A DNA stretch of 64,000 bases from Thermophagus xiamenensis (GTDB lineage: Bacteria > Bacteroidota > Bacteroidia > Bacteroidales > Marinilabiliaceae), in the NCBI RefSeq assembly GCF_900112795.1, contig NZ_FONA01000010.1, positions 100,576-164,575 on the forward strand. Direction: 5' to 3'. The translations under genes and the position numbers were made by a program. A model generated the notes under the pieces. That model worked only from the letters and a program-made list of their open reading frames with translations, made no database searches and was not told where the DNA came from. This document shows, piece by piece, positions 1 through 10,471 of this stretch; the first letter of the stretch is position 1, and every line of letters begins with the position of its first letter.

Positions 1-856
<856 letters not shown>

Positions 857-861
857 AAAAA

Positions 862-885
862 AAGCCCGGGAAACCGGGCTTTTTA
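862..885. terminator. Bidirectional intrinsic terminator between cas2 and CRISPR array
   Basis: An 8-bp stem (AAGCCCGG / CCGGGCTT) closes a 4-base loop. On the plus strand it ends in TTTTT, and on the minus strand it ends in a run of eight T. It can therefore stop cas transcription rightward and, even better, stop transcription of the array running leftward. Confidence 0.85.
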
Positions 886-960
886 ATGTTTTTAATAGCC
901 ATTTTTTAATTCTAAATTTCAAGATAAATAATTGAAATTCAAGTTTTAATGGCGTGGTAT
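886..960. promoter_or_regulatory. AT-rich cas-proximal flank of the array (possible acquisition leader)
   Basis: These 75 bases separate the cas2 terminator from the first repeat. They are very AT-rich and contain an inverted repeat, AATTTCAA (915-922) and TTGAAATT (932-939), with a 9-base loop. In position this could be the leader read by Cas1-Cas2. However, if the array is transcribed on the minus strand, it is the 3' flank of the pre-crRNA. No clear plus-strand promoter was seen. Confidence 0.4.
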
Positions 961-2974
961 GCTGTCAGCAATACTACAAAAATACATTTTGAAAGCAATT
1001 CACAACACAAGTATTATGATTCTAATTATAAAGCATGCTGTCAGCAATACTACAAAAATACATTTTGAAAGCAATTCACAACACAAACAATAACATTAGG
1101 TTTATATCTTTGGCTGTCAGCAATACTACAAAAATACATTTTGAAAGCAATTCACAACTTCTTTTGCGGCGGGCATATGGTCCAAAACGCTGTCAGCAAT
1201 ACTACAAAAATACATTTTGAAAGCAATTCACAACCCTTTTTAGTACTGTGAGACGCTAAAATCCGCTGTCAGCAATACTACAAAAATACATTTTGAAAGC
1301 AATTCACAACTATGCAATGTCTAAATTTTAATACCATGAAGCTGTCAGCAATACTACAAAAATACATTTTGAAAGCAATTCACAACTAAACACAGGTAAA
1401 ATAAAATATTATGAATGCTGTCAGCAATACTACAAAAATACATTTTGAAAGCAATTCACAACCTAAAAAAACTGATGATTATGTGTGGAAAGGCTGTCAG
1501 CAATACTACAAAAATACATTTTGAAAGCAATTCACAACAGTGGCACTCATTGTTCCAATACCTACATTGCTGTCAGCAATACTACAAAAATACATTTTGA
1601 AAGCAATTCACAACTACCTAAAACCTTTTTCCTAATTTTTTCTGCTGTCAGCAATACTACAAAAATACATTTTGAAAGCAATTCACAACACCTCCTTTGC
1701 TACTACTGATTTCTTTGTTGCTGTCAGCAATACTACAAAAATACATTTTGAAAGCAATTCACAACCCAACTCGAACCACCATTTGTAGTCTTTTGGCTGT
1801 CAGCAATACTACAAAAATACATTTTGAAAGCAATTCACAACATTATGGAAAATAAAAGAAAATGCGTTTAGCTGTCAGCAATACTACAAAAATACATTTT
1901 GAAAGCAATTCACAACCTTCAGCTGTTACATCCTCATACAAAAGGCCGCTGTCAGCAATACTACAAAAATACATTTTGAAAGCAATTCACAACTCAGTTC
2001 CCAACCAAGTGCCTTCGTAATATGCTGTCAGCAATACTACAAAAATACATTTTGAAAGCAATTCACAACGGTGGAATGAAGTTGAGCGTGTAAAAATAGC
2101 TGTCAGCAATACTACAAAAATACATTTTGAAAGCAATTCACAACATTTCTGGGTCTTTTAAATCTGGTGGCTCTGCTGTCAGCAATACTACAAAAATACA
2201 TTTTGAAAGCAATTCACAACTATAATTAAATCAGTTAATCTTTTTGAGTAGCTGTCAGCAATACTACAAAAATACATTTTGAAAGCAATTCACAACTATT
2301 GGTAATGCCATAATCAATTGCCCTCCGCTGTCAGCAATACTACAAAAATACATTTTGAAAGCAATTCACAACCTGCCTTATGCGCTGATTGCGGTTGGTG
2401 GGGCTGTCAGCAATACTACAAAAATACATTTTGAAAGCAATTCACAACAGGTTCTCCGGATAGTCACCTGTATATTCAGCTGTCAGCAATACTACAAAAA
2501 TACATTTTGAAAGCAATTCACAACTAGTAGCCGTAACTCCGCTTTCAGTTATTAGCTGTCAGCAATACTACAAAAATACATTTTGAAAGCAATTCACAAC
2601 CAAGTCTCGCCAGCTCTGTTTGAAGTTCTAGCTGTCAGCAATACTACAAAAATACATTTTGAAAGCAATTCACAACTTATTTCTTGCACATCTCCATGAA
2701 CTACCTGCTGTCAGCAATACTACAAAAATACATTTTGAAAGCAATTCACAACTTTTAACCCGCAGCGTATGCTCCCAACTTTGCTGTCAGCAATACTACA
2801 AAAATACATTTTGAAAGCAATTCACAACTTTTAACCCGCAGCGTATGCTCCCAACTTTGCTGTCAGCAATACTACAAAAATACATTTTGAAAGCAATTCA
2901 CAACACGAGCAGATAAACGGAAATATAAGGACAGGCTGTCAGCAATACTACAAAAATACATTTTGAAAGCAATT
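961..2974 (-). CRISPR. Type II-C CRISPR array, 27 repeats, 26 spacers
   Basis: The repeat is 46 bp. On the plus strand it begins GCTGTCAGCAATAC and ends AAGCAATTCACAAC. It recurs 27 times at a 75-77-bp pitch (starts 961, 1037, 1113 ... 2859, 2935) with spacers of 29-31, mostly 30, bases. Copies are essentially identical except the last (2935-2974), which lacks the final CACAAC. The complementary strand begins GTTGTGAATTGCTTTC, the form of Bacteroidetes type II-C repeats, so crRNAs should read on the minus strand. Two neighbouring spacers (2753-2782 and 2829-2858) are identical. Short open frames across the array are repeat artefacts. No anti-repeat (tracrRNA) was found nearby. Confidence 0.98.
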
Positions 2975-4190
2975 ATCTAAAAATCTTACATCTAAAAATC
3001 TAAAATCTATATCTCTAACATTTCTCTGTGAAACTCTGTGTGCCCACTGTGTAACACTGTGAAAAAATGAACACAGAGAGCCACAGAGATAAAAATCATA
3101 ATTTTCGAAATGAGATAAAATGTGTCACACCTACGGCGTTTCGATTCCATCTGCAATCAAAGTCTACCATAATCAGGCACCTAATGGCGCCAAATAAGGA
3201 TATAGGTTGAAATAAATTGAAATAATGTAGATACAGGTAGCCATAAGATGGATGTTAATTTCGTGCAAAAAAATTAGCCTAACATTTTATTGCCTAATAG
3301 CCTAACTGCCCAATGGCCTAATAGTCTATTGGCCTGTCATCAGGCACCTGACGGCGCCAAATATTGGGCATAAAGTAAGCTTGATTGTGAATTTTTTTTA
3401 ATGCCGTTAGGCATGAAATTTTGGTAGAAAGCGGTTAACAATATTCAGGAAATGCCGTAGGCATGACATTTAGGGTAGGATGGTGAGATGGTTGAATGGT
3501 CGGAAGGTAGCCGCAGAGCGGCGGAAGAATTTAGGCCATTAGGTCATTAGGAAAATAGGCCAATAGGAGATTGATTAGAAGGGTGAGGGCAGTTGTAAGT
3601 CCCTTACGCTCACCCCCCAACCCCCTGAAGGGGGTGCGCCGGCGCGCGGAAGCCGGAAGCCAGAGGTCAGAGGCCAGAGGCTGGAAATCAGAAGTCAGAA
3701 GCCAGAGGCTAGACGCCAGAAGCTGGAAATGATTAAAGGATATAAGTTGAAATAAATAGAAATAAAGTAGATATAAATAGATATAGGTAGATATATGATG
3801 GATATAAGATTGTGTTGCCAAATTAGCCTAACATTCTACTGCCTAATGGCCTAATGGTCTTATTGCCTAGCAGCCTAATAGCCTAACCGCCTAATGGCCT
3901 ATTGGCCTTGAATTTTAGCCCCGGAGGGGCGGCAGAGTGGTCACCCGGAACAAATTGCCACGAACAACTCTAGTCTTATATCTAATAATCTTACATCTAG
4001 CTTTCTCTATGAAGCAATTTATCAAAAATATTCTGCCGGTTATTATTTGTCTGTCATTTATGATTTTTTATGTATCTTCGTTATGTTAAAATATTTACAA
4101 TATTGTTTTTATTGACTTGTAAAGGAATTAAACGTTAAAAGGAAGTATATACCTTAGCAAGCAATAAGAATAAACATAGTAAGTAAAATA
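2975..4190. repeat. Repeat-filled intergenic region, including mosaic repeat copy 1 (3026-3780)
   Basis: No credible gene lies here. The region begins with AT-rich ATCTAAAA-type words abutting the broken last CRISPR repeat. From 3026 to 3780 it holds a mosaic that recurs at 7293-8038. The modules in order are: CTGTGAAACTCTGTG words; a segment around TTTCGAAATGAGAT; octamer arrays of the GCCTAATG type; palindromes such as ATGCCGTTAGGCAT; a CACCCCCCAACCCCCTG GC-rich hairpin; and AGAAGCC-type heptamers (3645-3735). More octamers follow at 3818-3915. The last 150 bases (4040-4190) are plain AT-rich sequence upstream of the next gene. Confidence 0.85.
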
Positions 4191-5450
4191 ATGGAAACAA
4201 AGATTAAAGAAAGTATTGATAATCCGGAGCAACTTGAAAAATTGTATCGAGCTGACAAGAAGAATTTCGAAAAATCATTCTTTTGCATTTATCCGGAAAT
4301 TGCAGATTCTAAAATAGCTGATTTTTGGAAAGTAAGATTAGAATTTGATGCTCGGAGTGAAGCCAAATCGGGAACCAGAAAGACGGATGTTTATTTTCTG
4401 ATAATTACTTGTTTCGTCACCGGTTTTTTAATCAAAATACCTCAAATATTTAATGTAGAACTGAACGACTATTTCTTCTATGAAAAAAATGCCGGGTTAA
4501 TATTGTTTTTGGGATTGTCGGCGTATACATTTCTTACAAAAATGCAGATTAATTATAAGCACCAAATAACATCAATTATAGTCTTTGGTTTATCTGCTAT
4601 ATACATCAATTTATTGCCCTCCAATCGAGACAGTGATTCAATAAATTTAGCCTATTTACATTTACCTTTGTTTTTATGGTGTTTTTATGGTTTGATTTTT
4701 ATTGACTTTGATATAAAGGACAAAACAAAAAGGATTGATTACATTAAGTACAATGGCGATATAGCTATTCTGACAGCCATAATCTTGGTGGCCGGCGGCA
4801 TATTAACCGTCATAACTATTGGCTTATTTTCGGCCATCGATTTAAATATTGAGGAATTTTATTTCGAGAATATCGTGATTATTGGGGCTGTTTCATCTCC
4901 TATTGTTGCAACGTATATCGTTAAAAATTTCCCTTCAGTAACCAATAAGCTTGCTCCAATAATTGCGACTATTTTTAGTCCTTTGGTTCTTATTACTCTA
5001 ATTATCTACCTGATTACTGTCGTCAATACAGGGAAAGACCCCTATAATGACAGAGACTTTCTTGTTGTTTTCAATATAATGCTTTTAGGTGTTATGGGAA
5101 TCATTGTATTCTCGGTATCTGAGGCATCGGAAAATAGGAGACGGAGTTTTAATGAGTTGACACTATTTATCTTGTCAATAGTCACGCTGATAATAGATTT
5201 AATAGCGCTGTCAGCCATACTTTACAGATTGGGAGAATTTGGTTTTACGCCAAATAGAACTGCGGTTTTAGGTTCCAATCTATTGATATTTGGACATCTG
5301 GTTTTAATAATGCTTGATTTGTATAAGGTTGGATTTAAGGAGAATGACATTAAAACAGTAGAATTGACAATTTCCAAATATTTACCTGTATATGCCGTTT
5401 GGACCATCTTTGTGACTTTTGTTTTGCCGTTTATATTTGAATTAAAATAG
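4191..5450 (+). CDS. Multi-pass membrane protein, DUF4153-like
   Basis: This 419-residue protein has a cytoplasmic, charged N-terminal ~60 residues followed by about ten hydrophobic segments, so it is an inner-membrane protein. The late segment LYRLGEFGFTPNRTAVLGSN looks like the conserved C-terminal signature of DUF4153-type proteins. I recognise that resemblance but cannot confirm it. No catalytic motif is apparent and the function is unknown. The gene stands alone, with repeat-rich DNA on both sides. The start is the first ATG after a long AT-rich leader. Confidence 0.7.
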   Translation: METKIKESIDNPEQLEKLYRADKKNFEKSFFCIYPEIADSKIADFWKVRLEFDARSEAKSGTRKTDVYFLIITCFVTGFLIKIPQIFNVELNDYFFYEKNAGLILFLGLSAYTFLTKMQINYKHQITSIIVFGLSAIYINLLPSNRDSDSINLAYLHLPLFLWCFYGLIFIDFDIKDKTKRIDYIKYNGDIAILTAIILVAGGILTVITIGLFSAIDLNIEEFYFENIVIIGAVSSPIVATYIVKNFPSVTNKLAPIIATIFSPLVLITLIIYLITVVNTGKDPYNDRDFLVVFNIMLLGVMGIIVFSVSEASENRRRSFNELTLFILSIVTLIIDLIALSAILYRLGEFGFTPNRTAVLGSNLLIFGHLVLIMLDLYKVGFKENDIKTVELTISKYLPVYAVWTIFVTFVLPFIFELK

Positions 5451-5936
5451 TAATTACGCGTACTAACCGTATGCGAGAGCGATAGGTAGATAGGCTATTT
5501 GTATATTAGAAGCCGGAAGTCAGAAGCCAGAGGCCAGAGGCCGGAAATTAGAAGCCAGATGCCAGAAGCCAGAAGCTAGAAATATAAGTTGAAATAAATA
5601 GAAATAAAGTAGATATAAATAGATATATGATAGATGTAAATTAAGTGTTACCAAATTAGCCTAACATTCTATTGCCTAGCGGCCTAATGGCCCAATGGCC
5701 TATTGGCCTATTATCTGGCACCTGACGGTGCCGAACATTGTTCTATGAAAATGCTTTCACAGGAATTTTAAATGCCGTTAGGCATGATACTTTTGTAGAA
5801 AAAAATTGTGAGTAGCATTTCAACAGTTTATTCTTAAATTAAAGGTTTAAAATTCCACTAAGGTCGTTGTTAAGGATTCGGAAATTCCTAACACGGGGGT
5901 TGGTTATGTATTTTACAACGTAAAAGGGGTAAAACA
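5451..5936. repeat. Intergenic repeats (partial mosaic copy)
   Basis: This gap carries AGAAGCC/GGAAGTC-type heptamers (about 5508-5580), then the word string around GTTGAAATAAATAGAAATA, and octamers GCCTAACA-GCCTAATG (about 5655-5712). A GGCACC-TGAC-GGTGCC palindrome and an ATGCC-GTTA-GGCAT palindrome follow (about 5714-5790). The modules are in the same order as the latter part of the 3026-3780 mosaic, but shorter. The last ~130 bases before rsgA are unremarkable. Confidence 0.75.
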
Positions 5937-6992
5937 ATGATTAATTTAAATTTGTATGGTTGGAATGAAAAGTTAAAGCAACTTAAAAAAGAATCCATGC
6001 ACCGTGAGCTTCCTCATGGTCGAATATCCATTGTGCACCGGACCTGCTACGATGTTGTTTCCGAAAACGGTCTTTTCCAGTGCGAACTGACGGGAAATAT
6101 GATGTATGGGAAATCGGATTTTGAATTACCCTGTACAGGTGATTGGGTTATTTTTCAACCATTTGATGAAAATAAAGGGATTATAGTTGATATACTACCA
6201 CGTGAACGAACTTTGTATCGTAAGAAAAGTGGGAGCGTTTCCGGAAAACAAGCCATTGCTTCATATGTTGATAAGGCATTTATTGTACAAAGCCTTGATA
6301 ATAATTTCAATGTTCGGAGAGCTGAGCGCTTCATGGTTCAAATACTGGAAGCCAACATCAATCCCATTTTGGTACTCAATAAAGTCGATTTGGGGGCTGA
6401 TAGAGAAAAAATAAATGAATCCATAAAAAATTTAGCTCGTCAAATGCCTGTGATTTACACGAGTATTCATCAACCCCAAACCATTTTGCAACTGCGGGAA
6501 TATATAACAATGGGTGAAACGGTTGTTTTTGTTGGTTCTTCAGGGGTCGGGAAAAGTTCATTGATAAATGCACTTTGCGAAAAATCGTTATTGGTCACAT
6601 CCGCCATCAGCCAATCAACGGGAAAAGGGAGGCACACCTCGACGCGTAGGGAAATGATTTTGATGGACGGTTCAGGCGTTTTAATCGACACACCGGGTGT
6701 TCGTGAATTTGGTTTGGCTGTAGACAATCCTGATTCGGTTGGAGAGGCTCTGGAAATATCCTTCTATGCTAAAGGGTGTCGTTTCAATGATTGTGAACAT
6801 ATCAATGAACCCGGATGTGCAGTATTAGAAGCAGTAAACAAGGGCAAGTTAGACAAGAAAGTTTATGACAGCTATCTAAAGCTTCGCCGTGAAGCATGGC
6901 ATTTTTCTACATCGGAACATGAAAAACGTAAAAAAGGGAAATCGCTGGCAAAAATGGTTAAAGAAGTAAAGAAACGTAAAACGAATTTCTAA
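5937..6992 (+). CDS. rsgA: Ribosome small subunit-dependent GTPase RsgA
   Basis: RsgA (YjeQ/EngC) is a circularly permuted GTPase that checks late 30S subunit maturation. The permuted motif order is visible: G4 NKVDL at residues 148-152, then G1 GSSGVGKS at 200-207, then G3 DTPG at 251-254. An N-terminal OB-fold region and a C-terminal zinc-binding site with C281, C286, H288 and C294 complete the family architecture. The length, 351 residues, is normal. The lysine-rich tail is typical of an RNA-binding protein. It stands alone between repeat-rich gaps. Confidence 0.96.
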   Translation: MINLNLYGWNEKLKQLKKESMHRELPHGRISIVHRTCYDVVSENGLFQCELTGNMMYGKSDFELPCTGDWVIFQPFDENKGIIVDILPRERTLYRKKSGSVSGKQAIASYVDKAFIVQSLDNNFNVRRAERFMVQILEANINPILVLNKVDLGADREKINESIKNLARQMPVIYTSIHQPQTILQLREYITMGETVVFVGSSGVGKSSLINALCEKSLLVTSAISQSTGKGRHTSTRREMILMDGSGVLIDTPGVREFGLAVDNPDSVGEALEISFYAKGCRFNDCEHINEPGCAVLEAVNKGKLDKKVYDSYLKLRREAWHFSTSEHEKRKKGKSLAKMVKEVKKRKTNF

Positions 6993-8319
6993 TTTTAATC
7001 GTATAGCCTGTCCCGGCAACCCTAACACCTAAAAAACAGATAAATTATAATGGCCCACCGCAAAAACGCCTTCCGATTTCGGCCAAAACAAAAAATAGAA
7101 AAACCCAAATTAACTTTTTTTGTGCGTCCCCTTTCGGGGGTTCATGATGGAACAAACTTTTTTCTAAAGATATTTGACCTTTTCGAGGTCAGCGTGTTAT
7201 GGTTGCAGTTTAAAGGCTTTACGGATTAAAGTCCATGGGTGCAACCGGTATTGATAAGAATTTCTGCAAAGTAATCCAATCCAAAAATAACACTGTGAAA
7301 CTCTGTGTACCCACTGTGTAACACTGTGAAATAATGAACAGAGAGAGACAAAGAGATAAAAATCATAATTTTCGAAATGAGATAAAATGTGTCACACCTA
7401 CGGCGTTTCGATACCATCTGCAATCAAAATCTACCATAATCTGGCACCTGACGGAGCCAAATAAAGATATAGGTTGAAATAAATAGAAATAATGTAGATA
7501 TAGGTAGCCATAAGATGGATGTTAATTGCGTGCAAAAAAAATTAGCCTAACAGCCTAACCCCCTATTGGCCTAATGGCCCAATGGCCCAATGGCCTAGCA
7601 GCCTAATAGCCTAACCGCCCAATGGCCTAATAGTCTATTGGCCTATCATCAGGCACCTGACGGCGCCAAATATTGGGCATAAAGTAAGCTTGATTGTGAA
7701 TTTTTTTTAATGCCGTTAGGCATGATATTTTGGTAGAAAGGGGTTAACAATATTCAGGAAATGCCGTAGGCATGACATTTAGAGTAGGATGGTGAGATGG
7801 TTGGATGGTCGGAAGGTAGCCGCAGAGCGGCGGAAGAATATAGGTCATTAGGCCAATAGGCGATTGATTAGAAGTGTGAGGGCAGTTGTAAGTCTCTTAC
7901 GCTCACCCCCCAACCCCCTGAAGGGAGAGCGCCGGCGCGCGGAAGCCGGAAGACAGAAGCCAGAGGCTAGATGCCAGAAGCTGGAAATGATTAAAGGATA
8001 TAATTTGAAATAAATAGAAATAAAGTAGATATAAATAGCCACGGCTCTAATTGTCTAATGCTTTAAAAATGTGGTCGCGAAGCGATAGGCATTTATACAC
8101 TGTGAAACACTGTGTATCCACTGTGTAACACTGTGAAATAATGAACAGAGAGTGGCACAGAAGCCAGAAATCAGAAGCCGGAAATTAGAAGCCAGATGCC
8201 AGAAGCTAGAATTATAAAAAAGATATAAGTTGAAATATATAGATATATGATGGATATAAATTGCGTGCAAAAAAATTAGCCTAACATTCTACTGCCTAAT
8301 GGCCTAATGGCCCAATGGC
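6993..8319. repeat. Repeat-filled intergenic region, including mosaic repeat copy 2 (7293-8038)
   Basis: No credible gene is seen. After ~290 bases of unremarkable sequence, 7293-8038 repeats the 3026-3780 mosaic almost base for base, apart from changes in the length of the internal octamer arrays. At 8095-8340 there is a third, shortened mix: the CTGTGAAACACTGTG word, AGAAGCC-type heptamers (about 8158-8213), the GTTGAAATATATAG word, and octamers that run directly into the 3' end of ablB. No transposase or clear target-site duplication borders these copies. Confidence 0.85.
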
Positions 8320-9162
8320 CTAACAGCCTAACCGCCTTATTTGGTTTTTATACCAAACATTCATGCTTTCAATTTGTCCTGCAATTTGTGTGTTGTTGAC
8401 CAGAGTTCCGGCATAGGAATAATTTAGGTTCATGAAGGTTTTGTTCATGGATGGTGAATTTAGTCGGGCGATGGTATAGAAAGTCAGATATCCCTTTTCA
8501 ATCAGGAATTGTTCCATTGCGCGCAGCAGGTGTGATGCAATTTTTTTCCCTCGTTGTGATGTGAGGACGGCGAAATCGGTCATTTCGGCATTTTTATATT
8601 TGGGGTTGCATTCAGCCGAGCTGATGGCCACCAACTCAGAATTATGAAAGACACCAAAATAAACGGTGTTTGCAGTCATTTCATGTCTTAAAAAGGATGG
8701 GTCAAAAACAGGGAAGGGGTAACTCTCAAAGACTTGAGAAAAGAGTTCGGCCATTTGGTGTGCATCATCCTTTGTCAGAAGTTTTAGTTGATACGAAGCA
8801 TCTAAAGGATGAATATCCGTGTTTCCCTTTGATAACAGCAGCTTTTGAAAGCGTTTCAGCTCGTTTGAGGTTAGCCTGCGGCGTAACGGGTCAAAATATT
8901 TGGCCATAAAAAGTGCGTCCTCTTGTCCGCTGTAAAATTTGGGTACCACCGCTTCGGTTTCATAACCTGCCTGCAGAAAAAGGGGCGAATAATGGGCCGG
9001 TATCTTAACAAAAGATTTGCCGTAGCCGTTATCTTCTGCTAAAACATCCATTTCATGAATGATATCGGGAAAATCGGCGGGCGAGAAATCCATCAGATAG
9101 ATACGGTTACTACCCTTTCCGTGTTGAATGATTGACTGCCCGATTTTTTCACTTTTGTCCAT
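8320..9162 (-). CDS. ablB: Putative beta-lysine N-acetyltransferase AblB
   Basis: AblB acetylates L-beta-lysine to N-epsilon-acetyl-beta-lysine, a compatible solute. The C-terminal half has a GNAT fold, with [19 protein letters not shown] as the acetyl-CoA-binding region. The order kamA then ablB, overlapping, is the known operon. The frame stays open upstream to 9273, well inside kamA. I start at the ATG at 9162, which has a GAAGAG 7 bases upstream and overlaps kamA by 14 bases; the ATG at 9168 is an alternative. The last codons (IRRLGC) and the stop are contributed by an octamer repeat array, so the C-terminus is probably a recent extension. Confidence 0.88.
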   Translation of the reverse strand: MDKSEKIGQSIIQHGKGSNRIYLMDFSPADFPDIIHEMDVLAEDNGYGKSFVKIPAHYSPLFLQAGYETEAVVPKFYSGQEDALFMAKYFDPLRRRLTSNELKRFQKLLLSKGNTDIHPLDASYQLKLLTKDDAHQMAELFSQVFESYPFPVFDPSFLRHEMTANTVYFGVFHNSELVAISSAECNPKYKNAEMTDFAVLTSQRGKKIASHLLRAMEQFLIEKGYLTFYTIARLNSPSMNKTFMNLNYSYAGTLVNNTQIAGQIESMNVWYKNQIRRLGC

Positions 9163-10471
9163 GCTCATCTCTTCGTTGAATGCGTTCATTATCTGACGGG
9201 ATGAGAGATATGGCATCGTCATAATCGGAAAGGAGCTTTTCAATGCCAATGGCATTGTCTTCGCATCCCTCATCCAGGTCGAGGTCCAGATTACATTGGC
9301 TGCAATTGAGATGACAGGTTGCGGTATGGTAATGTTCCGGCTCTTGATAGGATGTTATCACCCCTTCGTAATTTCGAAGAATCACTTTGTTGGTTGACCA
9401 TGAAATAATATAATTGGGCATGACGGGAATTTTACCGCCGCCACCCGGAGCATCGATGACGTAGGTAGGGATGGCAAAGCCGCTGGTGTGACCAATTAAA
9501 CTTTCAATAATTTCAATACCTTTTCCTACCGGGGTGCGGAAGTGAGAAAGACCTTCGGACAGGTCGCACTGATACAAATAATAGGGACGAACCCTGTTGG
9601 CCACCAGCTTGTGTACAAGGTCCTTCATGATTCGCGGGCAATCGTTAACATCAGCCAATAAAACCGACTGATTGCCAAGAGGAATGCCGGCATCGGCCAA
9701 TTTTCGCAGGGCTTCCTTCGAAGAGGAGGTAATCTCTCTGGGATGGTTAAAATGTGTATTTATCCACAGCGGATGATGCTTTTTCAGCATATTTACTAAA
9801 TTATCGGTGATGCGATAAGGTAAAACTACCGGCGTACGGGTGCCTATTCGCACTACCTGTACATGTTCAATGTTTTGTAGCTCAGTGAGTATCCAATCCA
9901 GGTAATCGTCGGATAGGAGGAAAGGGTCGCCGCCCGAGAGCAGGACATCTCTGACCTGAGGCGTATTGCGAATGTAATCGAGTCCCAATTGTATTTGAGA
10001 CCTGTCGGGTACGAAATCTTTATCGCCAACTTTTCGTTTTCGGGTACAGTGACGACAATACATGGCGCACACATTGCTGACATGAAACAACACTCTGTCG
10101 GGGTATCGGTGTGTGAGACCCGGAACGGGGCTGTCGCGGTCTTCGGACAAAGGGTCGCCCATTTCGTATTGGGTGATGTTTAACTCTCTTTGGTCGAGGA
10201 AGGCTTGTTTATAGATTGGGTCGTTACGAAAATTTTCTTTTTTGATGAGCGACAAATAGTAAGGTGTAATGGACAGAGGGAATTTGTTTTTGGTATTTTC
10301 CAGCTGTTGTTTTTCTTCATCAGAAAATTTAATGCCGGTTAATTCTTCAAACTTCTCAATGGTACGTATGGAATGTTTTAGGTGCCATCGCCAGTCGCGC
10401 CAATTTGATAGTTCTGAAGATGAATCAATTTTGTTGGCAATGCGTTGTTGTTTGGCTGTAAAAATAGACAT
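9149..10471 (-). CDS. ablA: Lysine 2,3-aminomutase
   Basis: This radical-SAM, PLP-dependent enzyme (also called KamA) converts L-lysine to L-beta-lysine. The CxxxCxxC cluster motif is visible as CAMYCRHC, followed by RKRKVGDKD. The family sequences [12 protein letters not shown] and [15 protein letters not shown] (the PLP-lysine region) are present, and a C-terminal Cys cluster CHLNCSQC matches the zinc site. The length of 440 residues is normal. The overlapping ablB downstream argues for osmolyte synthesis rather than lysine fermentation; no other lysine-fermentation genes are nearby. Confidence 0.96.
   Translation of the reverse strand: MSIFTAKQQRIANKIDSSSELSNWRDWRWHLKHSIRTIEKFEELTGIKFSDEEKQQLENTKNKFPLSITPYYLSLIKKENFRNDPIYKQAFLDQRELNITQYEMGDPLSEDRDSPVPGLTHRYPDRVLFHVSNVCAMYCRHCTRKRKVGDKDFVPDRSQIQLGLDYIRNTPQVRDVLLSGGDPFLLSDDYLDWILTELQNIEHVQVVRIGTRTPVVLPYRITDNLVNMLKKHHPLWINTHFNHPREITSSSKEALRKLADAGIPLGNQSVLLADVNDCPRIMKDLVHKLVANRVRPYYLYQCDLSEGLSHFRTPVGKGIEIIESLIGHTSGFAIPTYVIDAPGGGGKIPVMPNYIISWSTNKVILRNYEGVITSYQEPEHYHTATCHLNCSQCNLDLDLDEGCEDNAIGIEKLLSDYDDAISLIPSDNERIQRRDEHGQK

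Noticed and set aside
1035..1709. Short open frames across the CRISPR array
   Set aside because: They arise because each repeat lacks stops in some frames; the products just repeat the translated CRISPR unit.
961..2974. Self-targeting spacers
   Set aside because: Reading the spacers against the rest of the window by eye gave no convincing match. A proper search with both strands and a PAM check was not possible.
886..3025. A tracrRNA next to the array
   Set aside because: No partial complement of the repeat (anti-repeat) followed by a terminator was seen on either side of the array; it is probably upstream near cas9.
3531..3821. Minus-strand frames in the mosaic repeats (also 7848-8270)
   Set aside because: Their predicted proteins are translations of the heptamer and octamer repeats (ASDLWLPAS-like) and are duplicated with the DNA.
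4191..5450. The membrane protein as a toxin, immunity or defence component of the CRISPR locus
   Set aside because: It is 1.2 kb away across repeat DNA, with no partner gene and no defence motif.
7126..7195. Small CCCC-TTTC-GGGG and GACCT-AGGTC hairpins after rsgA
   Set aside because: Stems are only 4-5 bp and not followed by a T-run; not convincing terminators.
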